A stretch of 64,000 nucleotides of DNA from NCBI GenBank assembly GCA_963971425.1, contig OZ020514.1, positions 20,309,406 through 20,373,405 of the forward strand. Direction: 5' to 3'. Position 1 is the first letter of the stretch. Every line of letters begins with the position of its first letter. This DNA is from Bryoerythrophyllum caledonicum (taxonomy: Eukaryota > Streptophyta > Bryopsida > Pottiales > Pottiaceae). Shown piece by piece: positions 44,641-54,886 of this stretch. The position numbers and the translations under genes were made by a program. Below the pieces are notes generated by a model. The model saw only the letters and a list, made by a program, of their open reading frames with translations. It searched no databases and was not told where the DNA came from.

Positions 44641-45140
44641 CAGCAACGGTATTCTCCCACAGTCCGCCCCCGTGGTCCGCCTTGCGAGTCCGCCGTCTTG
44701 GGCTGGGTGTGTCAGAGAGGTCCTCCTCGCGCTTCCGACATCCTACTGCAGCGGTGCTCCCTTAGAGTCCGCCCTCGTGGTATGTCTTGAGCTCCCGCCT
44801 TGCCCTGCAGTCTTTCTCTCGGGAGTTGTGACTAGCGGTTCCGCCTCTCGGACCGTGGGGAGTCGGAGAGGTTCGCCTTGTGCTTCCGCCCTACTAAAAT
44901 AGTGCTCTCCCAAAGTCCGCCCTCTACTGTAGGGGTGCTTGCACACAGTCCGCCCTCCTGTTTCGTTGGGGTCGGCCTTCAGGCTCGGGCTTTGCAGTTA
45001 CGGTCCGCCTTCGGGCTCGTGCCTTGCTATTACGGTCCCACCCTTGTATTACCGGGGCTCGCCCTTCCTTGTATGGTTGCGTTTCTAGATTCCGCCCTCG
45101 GGGCCCATGATGTCCGCCCTTGGTGGGAACTGACGGGTGC

Positions 45141-45405
45141 TGGTGGATTCCACCCTTGCACTCCTGAGGTCCGCCTCGGTGGAAGCTGCAGGGCGTCATG
45201 AGGTTCGCCCTCGCGCCCCTGAGGTCCGCCTTAGTGGAAGCTGCAGGGCGTCATGAGGTCCGCCCCTGCGCTCCTGAGGTCCGCCTCAGTGGAAGTTGTA
45301 GGGTGTCATGAGGTCCGCCCTCGCGCTTCTGAGGTCCGCCTCGGTGGAAGCTGCAGGGTGTCATGAGGTCCGCCCTCGCGCTCCTGAGGTCCGCCTCGGT
45401 ATGCC
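45141..45405. repeat. 55-bp tandem repeat in F2-minus leader
   Basis: TCATGAGGT starts at 45196, 45251, 45306 and 45361, an exact 55-bp step. The unit contains CTCCTGAGGTCCGCCTC and GTGGAAGCTGCAGGG. About 4.7 copies. GTCCGCC is abundant from 44520 to 45400. Confidence 0.9.
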
Positions 45406-45680
45406 GTCAATTCACTAGCTTGGGGGGCTTGATTGCCCTCGGTTGAGGTGATCCGGTTCTCCCTGGGCTTAAGTTGGTTTTTAAAATTAGGCTTTAGGCT
45501 TAGCTCCAGGATCTCCGTTATTCCTAGTAAGGCTATTAAAATAATCCCTTATTTGTTCTTCCCTAATTCTACTTAGAGGTTATTCCTAGTTTAGAATAAT
45601 ACCCAAACTTAACCGTTTGGTTTAACTCTAACACCCTACACTACTTAAATAACTTTTTTTTTAAAATCCGTGGTACGACA

Positions 45681-45860
45681 CTGAGGTAGTGCTTGAGAAG
45701 CGCAAGCTCCTTAGGATCTGTCGGTATACTTGGACACATACGCCGCACTGAGGGCTGCATCGTAGTGCCTCGCGTGGTTTAATGAGCCTCTTCTTCCGCT
45801 ATGCCCACAAAATACCTCACAACCTCTCCGGTGATACCTGCACGCACTGACCTCACCAGA
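45681..45860 (-). pseudogene. F1 element protein, copy C, N-terminal piece
   Basis: Minus-strand reading gives VRSVRAGITGEVVRYFVGIAEEEAH, a TAA, and then PTDPKELALLKHYLS up to the F2-minus junction. Its VRSVRAG start is the same as in copies A and B even though the following sequence differs. This indicates the region upstream of the first ATG is conserved, as coding sequence or as a splice or RNA element. Confidence 0.5.
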
Positions 45861-48094
45861 ACTCTCTCTTCCGGAAATACTTCTGGTCCAATGTAATCAA
45901 GAACGCAAGAAGGTAAGAGGAAAGAGGTCGAGAATACGTCAAGAAGTGTGAGATGACAAAAATAGCCTCCTGCTCTTATACTCTTATCGATGTACGAATT
46001 GCTATTGGAGTCATGATGACGTTTCCGTTTCCAGATTCTCTCCGGTTCTAGATATTCCCGGCTCCGGCTATATCCGGCTCTAATTTCTTCCGGTTCTGGA
46101 TATTTCCGGAAGGTTCCGATCGTGACGACTTCTACTCGATCCAGACCTTTTTTATTTATAGCATTCCATAAGAGCTTTTAAGGATCTTTTCCACCCCCTG
46201 TTTGGCTTATTTGCTAATTTCATATGCTATGGTTTAAACCTATCTTCCTAACATTCTAATACTATATTTATTTATTTTTTTGCCGGATTTTTATGTTAAC
46301 TTCCGGAACCTTGTGGGTACGGATTCCCACAGTTCTTCTTCTTGGTTAGTTTCTCTTGTTCAAGAACCGTTATTGCAGCCACTTTTCGAGAGTCCAAGAT
46401 TCCTGTGGCCGTCTTTATGGGAGCCAGATGTTCGTCCTTCAAATAGATGACCTCGATGACTTGCGTGCCCTTTGTCTGCAAGCTAAATCGAGCGATACAA
46501 ATGAAAACTTGGAATGCCAACAATCACAATGCAACAACAAGATTGACACACATCATAGCATACCGTGGGGAGATCAAAATATATTCCTATCCACTTACTA
46601 AACCAAGCTAGGTTATTGCAGGGCCTCCACCGATGTTCACAATGATATTCTAGGGTGCCGCAAGTGTCTCAATAATATTATCAACCACGTCCATATTGAA
46701 ATTTGCCCACCTGAGCTGATTCCACTACGTTGTTGCATTCTTGAAATCAGACGTCAAAACTACAGACTTGAATGGCATGTCGTTCCCAAAGAATCGACAA
46801 AAAGATGCCGTAGGCTGGCAACCCCGCTCATTTCCATAAACAAAATTGAAGTAGAGAAGAAGTGTCAGTTCAGGAGTTGGAGGTCTCTTGAAGCCCTCAA
46901 TACCCTCCGTGATATATAGAGTCGATGAAAAATTCCATGGTTTGATCTGGTGAACCGTCGAACCCTTCTCCGCAATAGCATTCACAACCTCCACCATACC
47001 ATCCCAGTCGGTGATAAACAAGCCAGGATTACGAGCCGTCAAAAATTGATGCTCATCCTTGTACTCCATGGCCTGCAAAGTTTTCACGACCCGCTCGTAG
47101 ATACCGTTGAAATCGGATTCGCGGCCAGTTTCCCGATAAGCAGGAAACAAACACCACGTTTGCATCCATCGCCAACCATCCTTTCTCTAATAATTTGGAC
47201 AAGTCGGTAGACTTCTCAACATCCCCAGTAAGCATGTCCATAGTGTTGCACTTATAGAAGGCGGAAAACAACTCAACGGCAGTCGACGGCTCCGGAAGAA
47301 GTTCCTGCGATGAAATTTGCCTCTGCTGCTCAAAGAGCAACTTCAAAACGGCTAGAAAGTCTTCTGGCTTAGAGGATAGCGCCAAGTTATTCCCTTGCTG
47401 TGCAAAGAACTTAATGCTAGCCTTATCCTTCATCAACCTGTCATATTAAGACTCAACGACAAACTCTGAAACCTTGAATTCATTGGCCGCATCAGCGTGC
47501 TCCATCTTCGTATAAGACACATCCATCTGAGTCTTTGACTTCAGCGGCTTCGTCTTAAAGTAATGCATAAACTCATTTTTGATGAGTCTCTTCTTCTTCT
47601 CCATGTTGCACCAGTATTCAAGTCCCTTAAGAATAGTGGCCTTCTTCGTGGACTTTGTCGACTTAATCGAGCACTTCTTCTCCATGACCAGTTTAGCAAC
47701 CCTGTTTATGTCGGTCTCCCACATGGCATACAGCGGTAGAAGATCGGCCTTTCTCAAGGCCCTACTTTAGTAGCGCCTCTGCTTTGCCCTCTCCCTCCTT
47801 ACCACAACATCCGCATCATCAACCTCGTCGGCACAGTCGCTGTCCGCACCGCCAAGAAAAGTGCATTGCACTCCGTATGGGTCAGATAGTAGACCACTTA
47901 TCCAGTTCTCCTAGATGCTCAGCCAGGTCTGGTAAATCCGCTCATCGACGAAGAGAAGTAGAAGCTTTGGCTGTCTAGTGGCATCATCTTTTCCGAAGTC
48001 ATTCTTCGGGAAAACAGCGAGAACCTTATCTAGCCAAGCCTGCACAAAAAAATTCAACACAAAGAACATCATTAGAGACTCGGATCAAAGAAAG

Positions 48095-48370
48095 CACGAG
48101 GGTATGATAGGAAGATCTTCCCAACTAGTGAGACGCTGAGGATAGGAAGATCTTTTGATCTATATGAATGACCCAAAGTCTAGAGGCAAAGAAGTTAGAA
48201 CATACTCTAATGCTACGGGGTCAAAAGGTGTAGGGGAAAATCCTTAGAACGACAACATCCAACAACAATAACATACGTCAAAGGACCCTGTGGATAGAAG
48301 AATATTTTGATCTTTGTGACCACTGCGATGATTAGAGGACCCTTGGGATAGAAATATATTCCGATCAATT
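48095..48370. repeat. Intronic palindrome units, ParB-like gene intron 2
   Basis: Four units lie in the predicted intron 48434-48040: GATAGGAAGATCTTCCCAAC (about 48107), GATAGGAAGATCTTTTGATC (about 48133), GATAGAAGAATATTTTGATC (about 48293) and GATAGAAATATATTCCGATC (about 48347). The last two are 54 bp apart and share GGACCCT(G/T)(G/T)GGATAGAA. Cores alternate between AGATCT and ATAT types. Confidence 0.75.
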
Positions 48371-49718
48371 CCATGGTAAACAACATAACAATGCGGACAA
48401 GAGAATGCAATTTAATAAATGGTTTCAAACTTACATTGAATTGAGGCGAGTGTGCCAAACCATTAGGAGACGGCTTGAGACACCCCGCCTGGGCCCAGCT
48501 CTTCTGTGCAAGTCCTAGTTGAGTAAGGTAGTTGCTCTTTGCCCTAACTCCGGCCAGATCTTGGTTAAGAATTCTTGAGTAAAAACACAACTTTCCAAAT
48601 TTGGTTGGATCTGCCCAAACAATGGTAATTATGAAGCTTTGTGCGCCGGCTAGTTCATCATCACTAAGAGACTTCTCGGCAATAAGGACTTTATGCGTAG
48701 CGACGCAGTGTTGTCCACCGATGATAATGTAGTGCGTATCATCTGTAAAGTCCCGTCTCGTCGGCTTTGTCACAAAATACTCAAATAAACTATCGACGGG
48801 ATCCACACCAAAATCGACAGCAGCGGGCTTGTTCTTAATCGGCATAACATACAGATGCTGGAGCAAAGCTTGAAACGGCATCATCCGCTTCTGGTCAACA
48901 ATCTCGCCAACACGTTTCTTCTCGAGCTTCCGATACACCACCACCCCGGGTGTGGCCCTATCTACACGTTGAATTTCAACGACAAGGTCAGTCTTTGCAT
49001 CTTCAAGTCTCTTTACCGGGTGCGTACCAAATATATGCAGACTCAAGAATTCTTTCTTGTACAACGCCCTCACTTTCTGCAGGTCCTGTGCCAAACACTT
49101 CAAAACTGAATTGCTCGATAACATCACCGCCTCAGCCAATTAGAGTTCTTCCATCATGGGATCTGACTTCTGCCATTGATTCTTCGTTTCCTCAGGTCTT
49201 GAAGTCTCCCTAGCTGCTTTCTGACGGCCTTTTCTTCTTTCTGGGAGGTGTAGGAAAATCTTGCTTGGTCGACTCGCTATTGGCGCCATCACGACAAGCT
49301 CGGAGCTCCGCCCAACTTTCTATAATTCGTTCAACATCTGGTCTAGTCCTACCAATAGAAAAATTGTGATCTTTGACCAAAGCACAAAGTCGAGGGACCA
49401 TAGCCTTTGTTGTTACAAAAAGGCCGTAGATCCTCGAACACTTCGCACTTGCGACAAACTCCTTAATAACAAGAACAGCAATCTCTTCAATTCCAGCCAT
49501 GTCCACTACATCCAGCACCTCCACATTCTGAATTGTGAGCGCAATCGTTTCTTCACATCCATGGGCGACATCGGCTACAAACATAACAGGCGCAATTTGG
49601 ATTGCCCCCTTCGATTCAACCCGTACCCAAGCAAGACCCCATTTGGTGACATTACTTGCAATGAAGAAGGCGCTCGGTTTAGGGTCATATACATAGAATG
49701 GTCAGATCAAACGGCATG

Positions 49719-50160
49719 ATGGGATAGGGAGATTTACCGATCGAACCTAAAGCAGATGTTGCAAAATACCCTCGCAAAGGGATAAGAAGATCTACCGATC
49801 CACAAACTCTCAAGCAACCCAAGCCCACCGCAGAGTGGGATAGGAATATATTCCGATCTACGAACTCCCTCTGAACTAATCCCAATCCTATGACCCCACA
49901 AGGAGAGATGAGAAGATCTTTCGAGACTCAAAGCTTTTCTCGAGCCTATCACTTGATTTTGAGAGACAGGAATATATTCCGACCTACTGAATTCTCCTCA
50001 TTCCTACGTTGAACAAGTAGATAGGATTATATTCCTATCTTCTAAAATCCTAAATTTCAAGGAGATATCGCTATATCCACTGATCCACGAAGTGCTTTGG
50101 AGACCTTTCTCTCAATAAGGAGGGATACATAGATATTTCTATCTACTGCACCTTGAATTG
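49719..50160. repeat. Intronic palindrome array, about 58-bp period, eight units
   Basis: Units begin near 49721, 49779, 49837, 49905, 49963, 50019, 50061 and 50131, mostly 56-58 bp apart. Each is a variant of GGATAGGAATATATTCCGAT or GATAAGAAGATCTACCGATC. Between units the sequence is hardly conserved, so the palindrome itself appears to be maintained. The array fills predicted intron 1 of the ParB-like gene. Confidence 0.85.
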
Positions 50161-50298
50161 CAATGCATGATATAACTAAGCATAGTTCATATCATTCATA
50201 TGATATTATCATTGAGCTTGGTTTGTGTGTATCACACTAGAGATCATTTAAAGCATGGAATCTTACTTGACGGGATTGTCCGAGGCAGTTTCGGACAT

Positions 50299-51834
50299 CG
50301 TGCTACGTCCAAAACAGTGCGCAAGCTAAAAATCATAAGAAAACATGTTGGAAATTAGTTGTTAATGATTAGTTACATGATTAATTAGGAAACTAGTATA
50401 AGCAGATTGCTATTCATTTGGAGAACGCTATTCCGAAGTGAAAAAAAAACGAACAGGAGAGATAACCTAGGTTTAGTACTTTGTTTTGGTTCTAAAAACC
50501 TTCAAGCATGCAAGAAAAAACTAAGGAATGAGAATGAAAGTTGTAGTTACCTTCTTCTTTATAAATCAGCGCATCGAGGCACCTACAGTTTAGCACTAAG
50601 GTAGCACCCGTTGGGCACATCCATTCGCTGCAATCGCTCGCTCAGAAAATTGACTCGTTTGCTCGCTTGCTCGCTCTCTTAGAACCTTCAAACAACCGCC
50701 GTGAAGGTTCGGTTGCTGACGGTGGCGCTACCGGCGTTGCTCATGCTCCTCCTGAACCTTCCGACGTTGCTCCTGGCCGCGGTGCTCCTAATCTTGTTGC
50801 TCCTGATCACGTTGCTCCTGATCACGCTCACAAAATTGCCTTCCAGGAACACTAAGACCTCGCACTCCTGCTCCTGCTGCTACTCACATATAGACCTCGC
50901 ACTCACACTCACGCTCACGCTAACGTACCACACTCCATACACAACGTCGGAAGAGAACAACACGCGGGAGGAGAGAGACAAATGCGAGGAAGCTAAAAAA
51001 TCAAGAAGCGTTTGAAAAGAAAGAAATGGAGGAGTTGAAAGAGTTGGAAGGGCTGGAGTTGGTGGTGGCAAGAGGGAGGCGATGGAAATAGTAATGATGA
51101 TGGGACCAAGCCGTCGACCACAACGGCTGAGTTAACATTTGGCACTTCTAATGATGATTTTTCCATCATTTCTCTCGAGTGAACTTCTCTTCAAGCCGTG
51201 AACTTCTTTTCCTGATTTGACTCTTCATTAGTTTCTTGTGTGATTTCAATCTTCATTACTTTCTTGTGTGATTTGAGTCTTCATTACTTTCTTTTTGTGA
51301 ATTTTCATTACTTTCTTTACCGTGAACATCTTTTTGTGATTTGGTTTTTAATTTATTCATTAAACTTACCAAAATTCTTTTCATTACTTTACAAATTTTA
51401 TTTTTAGATTTAATTTCTATATTTAGTTTCAAAAAAGATTTATATACTTAATTTGCAAAATTGAATTGTAAATTTAAGTAACAAGTTTTATTTATATATT
51501 TGATTTCCAAATTTATTTTCACACATTTCTTTTGCAAATTTAATTTTACACATTTGATTTATGAACTTACTTTTCACAATTTTATTTTCAAGGTGGCGGC
51601 CGCGGTATTCTACATGTATTATGGTGTATTTGATCATGATAAAGTTCAAACTTTGGAATAACCTTCAAATGAAAGATGTTAGTTGAAAATTATCAATTGA
51701 ATGAAGTAAGTCTTGCTAATTTAATAACATTTTCTAAATACATCAAAATCCAAAAATGTGTGTTAAACAATCAAGGTATATTCTTTTGCATTTGTGGATT
51801 AAATTAAAAAAACATTGAATACAACAAAAAATAC
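50299..51834. other. Upstream and spacer region of the ParB-like gene
   Basis: No supported gene is present. The stretch 50630-50900 has repeated GCTCGCT and GTTGCTCCTGATCACG words. From 51150 the sequence is AT-rich with TTTCTTGTGTGATTT repeats. The promoter of the ParB-like gene should lie just above 50298, but I could not identify a reliable TATA box. Confidence 0.45.
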
Positions 51835-51965
51835 TAAACCCAATCCTAAACTCTAACCCTAAATCCAAAATCCTAAACTTTAAACCTTAAACCCTGTCCT
51901 AACCCTAACCCTACATCCTACATCCTTATTCTTCAAACCCTGTATCCCTAAGTCCCAGAGATTCT
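51835..51965. repeat. Degenerate telomere-like tract (CCCTAAA type)
   Basis: Words such as CCTAAACTC, ACCCTAAAT, CCTAAACTTTAAACC, TAACCCTAACCCTA and AAACCCTGT follow each other over about 130 bp. The pattern is that of decayed plant telomeric repeats (CCCTAAA) at an interstitial site. Confidence 0.7.
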
Positions 51966-52129
51966 AGAAACAGAGTATGGACTCTTAAACCGTATGACCC
52001 TAGGTCCTATATTCTTAATAAAAGAAATTTCACAAATTATTTGAGTTTTCTTGTACTATTTAATTTACACATAGGTATAATTAGTTTACAAATTGGTTCA
52101 AATGGTTTACAAATTGGTTCAATTGGTTT

Positions 52130-52580
52130 ACAAGTTTTTTTTCTAATTTTTCAATCTAATATTTGATTCTAGTTATTTCTATTCAATCTTTCATTCTAAT
52201 TCTTTATTCTATTTTTTGATTCTAGTTATTTCTATTCAATCTTTCATTCTAATTCTTTATTCTATTTTTTGATTCTCTATTCTATTTTTTGATTCTAGTT
52301 ATATCTATTCAATCTTCCATTCTATTTCTTTATTTTAGTTCTTTATTCTCATTCTTTATTCTAATGATTTATTTTCAATCATTCATTCTATTTCTTTATT
52401 CTATTTTTTGATTCTAATGATTTCTATTCAATCTTTTATTCTAATTCTTTATTCTAATTCCTTATTCTAATGATTTCAATTCAATCTTTCATTCGAATTC
52501 TTTATTCAATTTTTTGTTCTAGTTATTTCTATTCAATCTTTCATTCTAATACTTTATTCTAGTTCTTTATTTTAATGGCT
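52130..52580. repeat. AT-rich degenerate satellite of TTATTCTA/CAATCTTTCATTC words
   Basis: Words TTTATTCTA, TTTTTTGATTCTAG, TTATTTCTATTCAATC and TTTCATTCTAATTC recur in shifting order about every 55-70 bp over 450 bp. No coding potential. Confidence 0.8.
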
Positions 52581-53815
52581 GAGAACCTAAACCATGAACT
52601 TCAAATGTTGGGTTTCTCACATCCCTCAATTCAAAATTCTCGATTAATGTCCTATAATCAAAATCGATTCAAGCTGACGGATCTCAATGAGCACTTGTGG
52701 TGCACCGTGGGATGCACATGAGAATTGCTGAAGTACCGTAAGATCTTCATCATTAAATTCCGACCACTTAATTGCCAAGAACCGTTACACTAAATCCATT
52801 TCATCTACCAATCATTACAACGAAACGCATCTCTCCCCTACCTCCATCCCCGCCAAAATGGTCAATCATTCTATCCCGCCAAGGATTGAACGCAAAATTT
52901 TCCGCTCAAGTTTGAAAGCAGACGCTTCATCCCTGACTTGAAGCAACTTCAAGTTTTATTTTTCAGCACAGCATGTGGTCAACGTCGTGTGTAGTAAGGC
53001 TCAATTAGGTTGACAAAACGTTAGAGCGAATGTTAGAGGGAGAGCGTGAGGGACGTAGTCAAGGAGTTTGTATTCAAGGCAGCAGAGCTTGAGCATGCGT
53101 TATATTGAGTGTGGTGTTGGAGTATGAGCGCTTAAGCATTAGTAGATGCTAGCGCCTTCAGCGCAAGCTTGGTCGTGGGTGTTTGTGCATGGAGTTGGAC
53201 CGTGTTCATAAATGCTAGCGTCTAGAGAGCGATCGTGATCCATCTCCGCTCGGTTTTGTCTAAAACAACGGTACCGTTGCCTTCCTCTTTCACCATTTCT
53301 TCTGTGAGTGCGCTTGTTATCTCAAACATTAAGAAATTGCCATGTCGCCGTACATCCGATGTGTTAAGCTTGATATTATCTTCTGAACTTCAGCGTCTAT
53401 CATTTCCATAGTACTGCTTTCTATATACGAGTAGAATTGAATTGTTGTATGCCTTGAATTCCAAGGCTCTCACAATTTATATGCAAATGTAATGAAGCTT
53501 GTGGTATGGATTCATACTTTGCACGATTCTATCGGTTTTGTTCCAGTGTCAATGTTGTCCTACAACATTGACTTCATTTACTAGGCATATGATTCTGTTC
53601 CAGTATCAATTTATTTATGAATGGAATTAAGCTTGTGGTATAGATTCAACCATCGCACAATTCTATTGATTTCGTTCCAGTGTCAATGTTGTTTTCCATT
53701 CCGTTAGAAAACACATATCCGAGGTTTATAAATAACCACCAGATCCTCTTGTTGCTTTCGTTGATCGTTTGATCTATTGATCTCTTCATCAACAACTTCT
53801 AGGAGAGGGGGACCT
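52581..53815. other. Spacer with one direct duplication
   Basis: No gene is supported. Two similar blocks of about 70 bp at about 53490-53560 and 53622-53692 share AAGCTTGTGGTAT, GATTCA, TTCTAT and GTTCCAGTGTCAATGTTGT, 132 bp apart. GTTCCAGTRTCAAT occurs three times (53541, 53598 and 53675 approximately). Confidence 0.5.
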
Positions 53816-53819
53816 TGAA

Positions 53820-54315
53820 GATACGAAGATCTTTTGATCCTCTACAATTCTTAAATAGTCAAATCGCTCCTAAATATTTGGTAAGAGTGAGACAGTGTCG
53901 ATAGGAAGTTCTTTTGATCCACTTAATAATCCTATGCCCAACATAGGATCCCGCGTCGACCCTCTTGATAGGAAGATCTTTCGATCTCACTTGGTTCGTC
54001 TAAGGTTTTAGCGAGACCTCGTAGATTGGAGTATCTTTCAAACTCCCTCATAGACAATTTTGGTGTGTTTGAGACCTAAAGATCGGAAGATCTTTCGATC
54101 ACTCTCATGGTTAACTTTGATTTGTGAGAGACCTTGGAGATTGGAAGATTATCGATCCGCTTAATGTTCCGGTCAGTCTCTAAAGAGACCCTATAGATAG
54201 GAAGATCTTTCGATCTGTCTTATGGTTTATTATGGCTACTGAGTAAACTTGAGGGCTGGATGATCTTTGAGTCCCTTGGAGGGACCCACTAGATAGGAAG
54301 ATACTTCGATCTTTC
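53820..54315. repeat. Palindrome array, about 57-bp period, nine units
   Basis: Units start near 53821, 53900, 53967, 54024, 54081, 54139, 54196, 54255 and 54292. Five consecutive steps are 57-58 bp. Best units are GATAGGAAGATCTTTCGATC (53967 and 54196) and GATCGGAAGATCTTTCGATC (54081). Preceding GAGACC(T/C) words recur in step. A splice-acceptor-like TTTTGCAG at about 54350-54357 follows, so the array is probably also intronic. Confidence 0.85.
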
Positions 54316-54689
54316 TCGTGGTCGAATTATCTCTCAGGGCGAGTGTGAATTTTGCAGGATATGTTGATTCGTCAATCTCTCCTCTGTGCGTGATGGTGTT
54401 CTAGTCAGATTGTTGATCGACTGATTTGATGCTTGCACAGGGCCATTATCGGACGAGTTAGGATGTTTTCTTCCTATGCCTGTGACAATGGCACGCAAGA
54501 CCGCCGAGGTAAACTGGCGCCTGCAATGGTTGTTTTCCTTTGCTATGGCGGCCACGGGGTTGTGGGATGAGCCACTGTTATTGAAGCAGCCCCCTTAGGG
54601 CGTTGGCTTGGCGTTGACATCAATGTTCACATGCCTTAGATGACTCTTCACCGACCTGTGGAAATTTGACCTTTGGTTGGATGTCCAAA

Positions 54690-54886
54690 TTTGACCTTTG
54701 ATTCATCAAATTCAGGAGGGTGATACTTTGTTGGCTGATTCAATCGGTAGAATTGTTTTTTGGGTGTCAGCATGCGTTGTTCTTCCAGATGAGCCAGTAT
54801 CGGTTGCCCCAAAACTTGATGGCAGTTCCGAATCTGCAGACTCTCGTCCGTTCTTTCTGTAGGAGGAATGGGTCGAGATGGTGGTG
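54690..54886 (+). pseudogene. Possible exon ended by the F1-D insertion
   Basis: One plus frame reads PLIHQIQEGDTLLADSIGRI, VFWVSACVVLPDEPVSVAPK and LDGSSESADSRPFFL, then TAG, then EEWVEMVV at the junction with F1-D (54887). The composition is protein-like and the frame is open over about 55 codons. No domain is recognised. The minus-strand frame at 54648-54929 crosses the F1-D boundary and is less likely real. Confidence 0.3.

Larger units (their letters stand above)
40557..45680 (-). mobile_element. F2-minus, F2 copy nested in F1-C
   Basis: The element is 5124 bp in minus orientation. The start at 45680 reads TGTCGTACCACGG; the other end, read inward from 40557, is TGTCGTAGCACG. The two ends are thus inverted repeats with 11 of 12 identities. 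Flanks are TTGAG (40552-40556) and CTGAG (45681-45685), a 5-bp duplication with one difference. It splits the F1-C ORF. The layout equals F2-plus: repeat-filled leader, ORF, 3' region with a copy-specific minisatellite, and the shared motif near 40613-40629. Confidence 0.75.
37909..46331 (-). mobile_element. F1-C, F1 copy carrying a nested F2 element
   Basis: Minus orientation. The start (46331) reads TGTGGGAATCC and the end (37909) reads ...CTACGACA. Flanking pentamers are CTGCT and GTTCT (three of five equal), so the target duplication has decayed or the ends are slightly off. Apart from F2-minus, F1-specific sequence is about 3.3 kb. It is clearly more diverged than copies A and B but keeps the complement of TCTCTGTGGGAATGA near 37990. 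It is inserted in the last exon of the ParB-like gene. Confidence 0.65.
46332..50298 (-). pseudogene. ParB-like multicopy gene, minus-strand copy, 5' and central part
   Basis: A plausible first exon is ATG 50298 to 50267 (MSETASDNPVK, donor AA|GTAAGA). Intron 1 (50266 to about 49690) is packed with palindromes. The next exons include VADVAHGCEETIALTIQNVE (about 49575), then from 49139 EIQRVDR, KLEKKRVGEI, PFQALLQHLYV and DTHYIIIGGQHCVATHKVL (about 48690-48740). The GGQHxxxxHK segment after an RVxxI/PxxxxHLY stretch resembles the ParB/sulfiredoxin-type nucleotide-binding box; this is the main functional clue. Donor CAAT|GTAAGT at 48434, intron 2 to acceptor GTGCAG at 48040, then WLDKVLAVFPKNDFG. 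Later blocks match the plus copy (FITDWDGMVEVVNA, WNFSSTLYITEG, CRFFGNDMPFKSV, IVNIGGGPA). Stops and small shifts occur. The 3' end is at 37520-37908. Biochemical role unknown. Confidence 0.55.

Noticed and set aside
49719..50160. CRISPR-like array of regularly spaced palindromes
   Set aside because: Units vary in core and length, spacers differ in size, no cas genes are present, and the sequence context is a plant intron.
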